Shown here: in pieces, positions 1-7,758 of the stretch
Layout: each line of letters starts with the position of its first letter
Position numbering within the stretch: position 1 is the first letter of the stretch
Assembly: GCA_023438785.1 (NCBI GenBank)
Contig: JAEXQJ010000217.1
Span: forward strand, 1 to 7,758
Direction of reading: 5' to 3'
DNA length: 7,758 nt
DNA from: Pseudomonadota bacterium
Lineage (GTDB): Bacteria > Myxococcota_A > Polyangia > Fen-1088
The notes under the pieces: model-generated
Told to the model about the DNA's origin: nothing
What the model saw: the letters and a program-made list of their open reading frames with translations, nothing else
The model's database searches: none
Made by a program: the position numbers and the translations under genes

Positions 1-1246
1 CCCACACCTGTTCGGTGATCTGGGGGTGGGCCTCAGCCAGGGCGCCGGCCGGCAGTGACGCCGGCCCCTGCCCCAGAATTCCGAGCAGACGCGCCCAATC
101 GGTGAGCAGCTCGCCCCACAGCTCGACCACGGCGCGGCTGGTCTTCTTGCCCTTCCAGGCCCGCGCGCGGCGGGCCAACTCGGGGATGAGCGCGGGATGG
201 CTCTTCACGTCGGCGATGACGGGCGCGGGCTCCTCGTTGATCTCCGCATCCTTGAGCCACGGCACCGCGTGGGCCAGCTCACGCAGCGCCCAATCCTTGA
301 AAGTGCGGACCGCCACCCCAAAGACGCCCAGAGACGGCAACACCTGGCTGATGTAGGCCGCGAGGCCGGGACCGGAGGTGATCACCAACGTGCGCTTGGG
401 CGTGTGCAAATCAGTGTGCGCGTGCAGCAGATACGCGATGCGGTGAAGACCCACGGTGGTCTTGCCACTGCCCGCGCCCCCTTGGATGACCACCACCCCC
501 GACTTGCGGGCCGTGATGATCTCGAACTGGCGCGGATCGATGAGCGCGGCGATCTCGGGCAGGTGGCGATCTAGGCGCTGCTTGCGGTTGGCCGCCGCGC
601 CCAGCACCCCCTTGCGAGGCCGCGCCGCCGTGCCCTGGCCGCCCGCCAGCTCGGTGGCCACGGACGCGCTGTGCTCCCAGCACGGGCTGTTCGGCCCACG
701 CATCCACACCCCCTGCGGACAGGCCACGCGCACCAGCGCGCCGTCCTCGATGGTCAGGGTCCGACGGGCCAGGATCTCGCCCTCCACCTCCCGCGAGGCG
801 AAACGCTCCTCGTAATCGCTGCCCTCCTCGTAGCGGTAGTAGAGCTGGCTCACGGGCGCGTTCCGCCAATCCACGATGTTCACCCGCCGCTCAGGGTCCA
901 CGAAGGTGGCGCGCCCGATGAACACGTCGCGCTCCACGGTGCGGCCGCCCAGCATTTCGCGCAGGCGCAGGTGCCCGAAGTAGGGCGAGCCCGGATCGAC
1001 CAACAAGCCTTGCGCCTCAGCCCTCCGCTGGGAGATCCCCTGCAGGCGCTCCATTTGCGCCACCAGGGCCGCCACGTCCTCCAGACGCGCCTCGCCGATC
1101 TCATCACGCAGAGAGACCAGCTCCTCGTCGTAGCGCGAGCGCCCGGCCACCGTGCGCGTGCCCCCGCTCCGCTCAGCCAGGGCCGCCTTCACCCGCGCGA
1201 GCAGGGCCTCTTCCTCGTCGGGAATGCGGTGATTCTCGTCGCTCAC
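1..1246 (-). CDS. HelD-like superfamily 1 (UvrD/Rep-type) helicase/ATPase, N-terminal part, cut by the window edge
   Basis: About 415 residues are visible; HelD-type proteins usually have around 700, so the C-terminal helicase half lies beyond position 1. Counting from the GTG at 1246, the order is a charged, probably coiled-coil N-terminus (residues 10-80), a Tyr-Phe-Gly block (89-91), the VDWRNAPVS block (W127), a segment ending DRHLPEISALID and QFEIIT just before the ATPase core, the Walker A motif GGAGSGKTT (K262), then YISQVLPSLG (298-307) and a TF motif (315-316). This order is characteristic of HelD, which in Gram-positive bacteria is an ATP-driven factor that removes stalled RNA polymerase from DNA; that role here is inferred. 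The start is uncertain. GTG at 1246 gives a natural MSDEN N-terminus. An in-frame ATG at 1285 adds 13 residues of odd composition. Neither has a clear Shine-Dalgarno sequence, and an in-frame TGA lies just upstream of the ATG. The gene is transcribed divergently from the vWA lipoprotein gene. Confidence 0.85.
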   Translation of the reverse strand, partial: MSDENHRIPDEEEALLARVKAALAERSGGTRTVAGRSRYDEELVSLRDEIGEARLEDVAALVAQMERLQGISQRRAEAQGLLVDPGSPYFGHLRLREMLGGRTVERDVFIGRATFVDPERRVNIVDWRNAPVSQLYYRYEEGSDYEERFASREVEGEILARRTLTIEDGALVRVACPQGVWMRGPNSPCWEHSASVATELAGGQGTAARPRKGVLGAAANRKQRLDRHLPEIAALIDPRQFEIITARKSGVVVIQGGAGSGKTTVGLHRIAYLLHAHTDLHTPKRTLVITSGPGLAAYISQVLPSLGVFGVAVRTFKDWALRELAHAVPWLKDAEINEEPAPVIADVKSHPALIPELARRARAWKGKKTSRAVVELWGELLTDWARLLGILGQGPASLPAGALAEAHPQITEQVW

Positions 1247-1259
1247 CGCGGGAGTGTGC

Positions 1260-1286
1260 CATGAGCGATGGCAATCGGCGCTCATG
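1260..1286. repeat. 8-bp inverted repeat at the helicase translation start
   Basis: CATGAGCG (1260-1267) and CGCTCATG (1279-1286) are perfect inverted copies separated by 11 bp. On the minus strand the distal arm contains the alternative ATG (1285-1283), and the repeat ends 13 nt before the GTG start. It could be an operator or an RNA hairpin around the initiation region; at 8 bp it could also be chance. Confidence 0.4.
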
Positions 1287-1434
1287 TCCGGTCAGGGGAA
1301 TGGGGGCGTGGTTCGTGCGGCAGGAGGGCGGGCAGGGACCGGATTCGGCGACCGCGCGGCCGTGTCCCAGGTCACCTCCAGCGCCGCCCGCCACTCGGTC
1401 ACGCGCCGCACAAAACACCCGCCGGGGCTCACCG

Positions 1435-1448
1435 CCGACACGTGTCGG
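1435..1448. promoter_or_regulatory. Perfect 14-bp palindrome CCGACACGTGTCGG, candidate operator
   Basis: CCGACAC is followed directly by its reverse complement GTGTCGG, with no spacer. It lies 81 bp upstream of the vWA lipoprotein start and about 190 bp upstream of the helicase start, in the middle of the divergent intergenic region. That is where a dimeric repressor or activator acting on one or both genes would bind. The bound protein is unknown, and a second copy is not seen in the window. Confidence 0.45.
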
Positions 1449-1513
1449 AAAAATCCTGGGGACTTGCGGCAGAAAAAAGCATGAAATGGGCTTCTCACGG
1501 CCACTCATCAGAC

Positions 1514-1520
1514 GGGGAGG
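1514..1520 (+). promoter_or_regulatory. Ribosome binding site that fixes a TTG start
   Basis: GGGGAGG lies 8 nt upstream of the TTG at 1529-1531, which is ideal spacing. The in-frame ATG at 1481 has no comparable purine-rich site and would put 16 polar residues ahead of the lipoprotein signal. The site therefore favours TTG as the start. Confidence 0.65.
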
Positions 1521-1528
1521 ACATCATC

Positions 1529-2689
1529 TTGAAAGCACGCACATGGCACCAGACCGCCCGTCTTCATCTCCTGTGGCCGGCTCTGCTGCTGGCCTGCTCG
1601 ACCCAGGTTAGCGGCAGCGGGATCCCCGGCGGTGCAGGCGGCAACGGCACCCCGGCCGGAGGTGGCGAGGCCGGGAGCTCCGGCGGGGGCGGCGGGACGG
1701 CCGGCAGCTGGCTGCCCACCTCGGATGCGGGCGGGCCCATCGTGGACGCTTACACGGGCCCCACCGAAGACGCGAACTGCGGCCTCGTTCCCGTGGTCAT
1801 GGACCGCCAGCCATCGCCCGTGCTGCTGTTGCAGGACCGCTCCTCCTCGCTGAGCGCCAAGGTGGACGTGGGCACAGGGACACGCTGGGCCAACGTATCG
1901 GCCGCGGTTCAGGAGGTCGTAACGCAGACCCAAGCCGACGTGGCGTGGGGTCTGAAGTTCTTCCCCTCGGAGAAGTCCTGCGGAATCACCCCCGGCGTCA
2001 ACATCGCGCCCGAGTTGAACAACGCTGAGGCTATCGTGGCCGAGCTGAGCAAGATCCAAGGCACCAGAGAGACCGGCCTCATCGATGGCACCCCCACCGC
2101 CCTGGCCCTCCAGGACGCGGTGGAGTACCTCGGCACCTTGAACGCCCCCAACAAGTACATCGTTCTCGCCACGGACGGTCAGCCCACGTGCAACAACGAC
2201 AGGTCCGAGTCTGACGACTACGACAGAGCGCGCGCCGCCGCCCAGACCGTGGCTGACGCGGGGATTAAGATCGCGGTGGTCGGCGTGGCCTTCAAGCCGG
2301 TCAACAATGGCAGCCTGCCCGAGGACCAGGCCTTCCTGAACGACGTGGCGGACCTGGGCGGCATGGCCAACCAGGATCCGGCGAATCCTGAGGCGCACTA
2401 CTACCCGGCGGGCAACACGGAGGAGTTGGTCAAGGCCTTCCAGGCCATCACGAAGCAGATCTACAGCTGCACCTTCGACCTGCCCAAACAGCCCCCCTCG
2501 CCGTCGGACGTGGCGGTGAAGCTGAACGGCAGCAAGATCCCACGCGATGCAAGCAATGGCTGGGAATACACGGACAGCGACATGAAATCCGTGACCCTGC
2601 ACGGAAGCGCCTGCGACGACATCAAAGCCGAGACCGGAGTCCTGGACATCAAGTTCATCATGGGTTGCCCCGGTCAGGTCATTCCGTAG
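1529..2689 (+). CDS. von Willebrand factor A domain lipoprotein
   Basis: From the TTG start the protein has 386 residues. Residues 1-22 form a lipoprotein signal peptide (basic start, then LHLLWPALLLA) with lipobox Leu-Leu-Ala-Cys at C23, so it should be lipid-anchored on the periplasmic side of a membrane or at the cell surface. Residues 28-60 are a Gly/Ser/Ala-rich flexible stalk. The vWA domain covers roughly 95-330. Its metal-ion-dependent adhesion site reads D103-x-S105-x-S107, with T188 in DGTPT and D216 in TDGQPT, so metal binding looks intact. A C-terminal module begins near the SCTFDLP segment, contains NGWEY and ends with GCPG; paired cysteines there suggest disulfides. Such proteins are common in myxobacteria and usually have no assigned function; ligand binding or adhesion is the family-level guess. 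A strong terminator follows. The alternative ATG at 1481 would add 16 residues. Confidence 0.85.
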   Translation: MKARTWHQTARLHLLWPALLLACSTQVSGSGIPGGAGGNGTPAGGGEAGSSGGGGGTAGSWLPTSDAGGPIVDAYTGPTEDANCGLVPVVMDRQPSPVLLLQDRSSSLSAKVDVGTGTRWANVSAAVQEVVTQTQADVAWGLKFFPSEKSCGITPGVNIAPELNNAEAIVAELSKIQGTRETGLIDGTPTALALQDAVEYLGTLNAPNKYIVLATDGQPTCNNDRSESDDYDRARAAAQTVADAGIKIAVVGVAFKPVNNGSLPEDQAFLNDVADLGGMANQDPANPEAHYYPAGNTEELVKAFQAITKQIYSCTFDLPKQPPSPSDVAVKLNGSKIPRDASNGWEYTDSDMKSVTLHGSACDDIKAETGVLDIKFIMGCPGQVIP

Positions 2690-2710
2690 GCCGCCGGCCG
2701 GGCGACCACG

Positions 2711-2744
2711 AAGGGGCGGGCCTCCTTGGTCCCGCCCTTTTTTT
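2711..2744 (+). terminator. Rho-independent terminator after the vWA lipoprotein gene
   Basis: GGGCGGG (2714-2720) pairs perfectly with CCCGCCC (2731-2737) across a 10-nt loop, and the flanking AAG/TTT bases can lengthen the stem. A run of seven T follows (2738-2744). It starts 22 bp after the stop codon and separates the vWA gene from the treS operon. Confidence 0.85.
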
Positions 2745-2762
2745 GTTTGTGTTCGCATCCGG

Positions 2763-2791
2763 TTGCGGGTGGCGCGCCCTGGTCGCATAGT
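2763..2791 (+). promoter_or_regulatory. Weak candidate sigma-70-type promoter for the treS operon
   Basis: TTGCGG (2763-2768) and CATAGT (2786-2791) are separated by 17 bp and lie between the terminator and the treS start, about 28 bp from the ATG. The matches to consensus are 3 of 6 and 4 of 6, so this is only a suggestion. A promoter is expected somewhere in 2745-2818 because the terminator blocks read-through. Confidence 0.25.
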
Positions 2792-2818
2792 CGAAGGCGT
2801 CGACGGCAAGGAAGGGAA

Positions 2819-6127
<3,309 letters not shown>

Positions 6128-6132
6128 TTTTC

Positions 6133-7401
6133 ATGTACCGGACCACCCCAACCACCATTCCAGCCGTACCGCCCGTCGCCTCGCCCGCGGCCACCACAAT
6201 CGTCGTCGGCGTGCTCAGCTACAACAACGCGGAGACCATCGCACACGTGCTGCGCACCGCCCATGCCGGACTGCGCACCTACTTCGGTTCGCACACCAGC
6301 GTGGTGGTGAACGTGGACGCGGGTTCCAGCGATGGAACGCGGGCCCAGGTGTCACAGCTACGCGAGGAGATCGCGGGCCTGGTTGAGACGCCCGTGCCTC
6401 ACAGCGACAGGGCCCAGCCCGCCTCCGCCGCGCCCAGCACGGGCACCTTCCGGGTGCTGCTCGATCTGGCCCGCAAGCACCAGGCCCGCGCGTGCATGGT
6501 CCTCAGTCCCAGTCTGCGCAGCATCACGCCCGAATGGATCGACCGTCTCGTGCGGCCCGTGCTCGACGAACAATTCGACCTCGTGCTGCCCTGGTATGCG
6601 CGCCATCGCTTCGAGGGCACGCTGACCAGCGCCATCGTCTATCCCCTCACGCGCGCCCTGTACGGCAAGCGGCTGCGCCAGCCGACGGGCGGCGACCTGG
6701 CCTTCTCTCCCACCCTGGCCGATCACTTCTGGCGCGAGGATCTGTGGGGCACGGATGGCTCGCGCCTGACCACGGACGTGCGGGCCAGCGTCGAGGCCTT
6801 GTGCAACGGCTATCGCGTGGGCCAGGCACACGTGGGCCCGGTGGTGCACGCCTTTACCTCGCCCCCGGATCTCAGCACCGTGCTGGCGGATGTGCTGGGC
6901 TCGGTCTTCGAGGAGATGAACCACCACGCACCCTTTTGGCAGAAGGTGCGCGGCTCGGAGTCCGTGCACACCTTCGGGGCGCCGGGCGAGCCCGGCAGCG
7001 AGACGGCGCCCGTCGATCCACAGAATGCTTTCGAGTCGTTCAGCTTGGGTTGCACCAGCCTCAAGGACGTGTGGGGGCTGGTCTTGCCACCGGGCATGCT
7101 GCTCGAATTGGGGCGGCTGGGGCGCCTACCCATGGAGCGCTTCGAAATGCCCGACGCGCTGTGGGCGCGGCTGGTCTACGACTTCGCCCTCGGCTATCGC
7201 CTGCGCACCATCAACCGCGGTCATCTGCTGCGGGCCTTCATGCCCCTGTACCTGGGCTGGCTGGCCTCGTTCATGATGGAGATGCGGAGCGCACGGATCG
7301 AGGAAGTGGAGGCGCGCCTGGAACGGCTTGCGCTGGCCTACGAAGGACAGAAGCCCTATCTCATTTCGCGTTGGCGCTGGCCGGATCGTTTCAATCCGTA
7401 G
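6133..7401 (+). CDS. Glycosyltransferase family 2/GT81-like protein, possibly without catalytic metal site
   Basis: The protein has 422 residues and starts 5 nt after the treS stop. It has no clear Shine-Dalgarno sequence, so translation is probably coupled to treS. The N-terminal part looks like a GT-A fold: SYNNAETI (29-36), DAGSSDGT (62-69), LRSITPEWI (128-136), YPLTRALYGKR, RQPTGGD (182-188) and H239. The C-terminal part is probably helical and ends in the family-like block QKPYLISRW. From recall, relatives are 400-430 aa GT2/GT81-type enzymes that resemble glucosyl- or mannosyl-glycerate synthases and carry Asp-x-Asp just before LRSITPEWI. Here that site is S125-P126-S127. The upstream Gly-Lys-Gly-like donor motif is also missing (G104-T105-F106). 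It may be an inactive homologue with a structural or regulatory role, or use a different mechanism. Acceptor and donor cannot be named. Its position suggests a link to trehalose, maltose or compatible-solute metabolism. It has no signal peptide or obvious membrane segment, so it is probably cytoplasmic. Confidence 0.75.
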   Translation: MYRTTPTTIPAVPPVASPAATTIVVGVLSYNNAETIAHVLRTAHAGLRTYFGSHTSVVVNVDAGSSDGTRAQVSQLREEIAGLVETPVPHSDRAQPASAAPSTGTFRVLLDLARKHQARACMVLSPSLRSITPEWIDRLVRPVLDEQFDLVLPWYARHRFEGTLTSAIVYPLTRALYGKRLRQPTGGDLAFSPTLADHFWREDLWGTDGSRLTTDVRASVEALCNGYRVGQAHVGPVVHAFTSPPDLSTVLADVLGSVFEEMNHHAPFWQKVRGSESVHTFGAPGEPGSETAPVDPQNAFESFSLGCTSLKDVWGLVLPPGMLLELGRLGRLPMERFEMPDALWARLVYDFALGYRLRTINRGHLLRAFMPLYLGWLASFMMEMRSARIEEVEARLERLALAYEGQKPYLISRWRWPDRFNP

Positions 7402-7425
7402 CCTTCGAGGAAAGGAGAGGTCGTC

Positions 7426-7758
7426 ATGTGGGAGCACGTCAAACAGGACCTGGGCGAGGCCACCAGACGCGTGCTCAGCGGCGTCGCCAACTTCCTGCCC
7501 GCCCTCGTCGCCCTCATCCTCGCCGTCGTCCTGCTGTCCCTCGTGGGCTGGCTGCTGGGCTGGGCCGTGGGTCGGGTGCTGGGGGCCATGCACCTGGACA
7601 AACGCTTGCAGAAGTGGGGCGTGACCCTGGCGGACTGGTCCCCGCATAACAGCCCCACCCTGCTCTTCCGCAAGATCGTTACCTGGACGTTCGTGGTCCT
7701 GGGTTGGTTGCTGGGTCTGACGGCGTTCTCGGCGGGCATGACCTCCGACCTTTTGGCG
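7426..7758 (+). CDS. Small membrane protein with mechanosensitive-channel-type conserved TM helix, N-terminal part, cut by the window edge
   Basis: 111 residues are visible with no stop before the window end. The ATG at 7426 has a strong AGGAG (7413-7417) 8 nt upstream and lies 24 nt after the glycosyltransferase stop, so it belongs to the same operon. A short amphipathic start (1-22) leads into FLPALVALILAVVLLSLVGW, the first membrane helix (about 24-52). A cytoplasm- or periplasm-exposed loop containing LDKRLQKWG (57-65) follows, then a second helix (about 84-104). The pattern FLP, a hydrophobic helix, GWxxG, and a basic segment with L-D-x-x-L-x-x-x-G matches the conserved TM helix domain of mechanosensitive-channel relatives (MscS-like and small TM-helix-repeat proteins). 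Whether an MscS pore and beta domain follow cannot be seen. The channel role is inferred. Confidence 0.75.
   Translation, partial: MWEHVKQDLGEATRRVLSGVANFLPALVALILAVVLLSLVGWLLGWAVGRVLGAMHLDKRLQKWGVTLADWSPHNSPTLLFRKIVTWTFVVLGWLLGLTAFSAGMTSDLLA

Larger units (their letters stand above)
1247..1528. other. Divergent intergenic region between the helicase and vWA lipoprotein genes
   Basis: This 282-bp stretch separates two divergent genes and must carry promoters for both. Open frames cross it, but their composition (many Arg, Cys and His residues, no recognisable domain) argues against a gene. It holds two inverted repeats, listed separately, and an A-rich patch around 1471-1486. I could not find a convincing -35/-10 pair in either direction. 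Confidence 0.6.

Noticed and set aside
671..1264. Plus-strand open frame of 197 codons opposite the helicase gene
   Set aside because: The minus strand here encodes the HelD-like blocks in one uninterrupted frame. The plus-strand product is His/Arg/Ala-rich and featureless.
1268..1528. N-terminal extension of the vWA protein up to 1268, or the start at ATG 1481
   Set aside because: The extension would bury the lipoprotein signal peptide behind a long polar region, and the Shine-Dalgarno sequence at 1514-1520 points to TTG 1529.
2771..2778. GGCGCGCC palindrome upstream of treS
   Set aside because: An 8-bp GC-only palindrome is expected by chance in DNA of this composition and has no supporting context.
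2726..2818. N-terminal extension of TreS starting in the terminator region
   Set aside because: The frame is open but begins in the terminator loop. Its translation is unlike any TreS N-terminus, and the ATG at 2819 has an adjacent ribosome binding site.
6492..7649. Overlapping plus-strand open frame across the glycosyltransferase and the next gene
   Set aside because: Its Arg/Ala/Gly-rich translation without motifs is a frame-shifted read of two genes that have clear family matches.

Overview
The window is GC-rich, with third codon positions overwhelmingly G or C. It looks like chromosomal DNA of a myxobacterium or a related delta-proteobacterial lineage (Myxococcota). The main pointer is a lipoprotein with a Gly/Ser/Ala-rich stalk, a von Willebrand A domain and a Cys-bounded C-terminal module, a protein style typical of that group. 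The use of GTG and TTG starts fits but is weak evidence. The organism assignment is inference. I see no insertion sequences, tRNAs, rRNAs or CRISPR arrays.

Layout. (1) Positions 1 to about 1246, minus strand: the N-terminal half of a HelD-like superfamily 1 helicase/ATPase with a complete Walker A motif; it runs off the left edge. (2) Positions 1247-1528: a divergent intergenic region holding a perfect 14-bp palindrome (1435-1448) and an 8-bp inverted repeat at the helicase start. (3) Positions 1529-2689, plus: a vWA-domain lipoprotein that starts at a TTG with a strong ribosome binding site and is closed by a strong intrinsic terminator (2711-2744). (4) Positions 2819-7758, plus: an apparent operon of three genes. 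These are a fused trehalose synthase-maltokinase (TreS-Mak, 1102 aa), a family 2-type glycosyltransferase-like protein 5 nt downstream, and, 24 nt further on, the start of a small membrane protein with the conserved TM helix of mechanosensitive-channel relatives; it runs off the right edge.

How the genes may work together. TreS interconverts trehalose and maltose, and the fused kinase makes maltose-1-phosphate, the donor for GlgE-type alpha-glucan synthesis. GlgE and the branching enzyme are not in the window. The glycosyltransferase belongs by its conserved blocks to a GT81/GT2-like family of about 420 aa, but the site where I expect the DxD metal-binding motif reads Ser-Pro-Ser, and the expected Gly-Lys-Gly donor-site motif is also absent. 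It may therefore be a non-catalytic or altered homologue, and this is the most interesting point in the window. Trehalose metabolism next to a mechanosensitive-channel-like protein suggests an osmotic-stress or storage-carbon module; this is inference from context.
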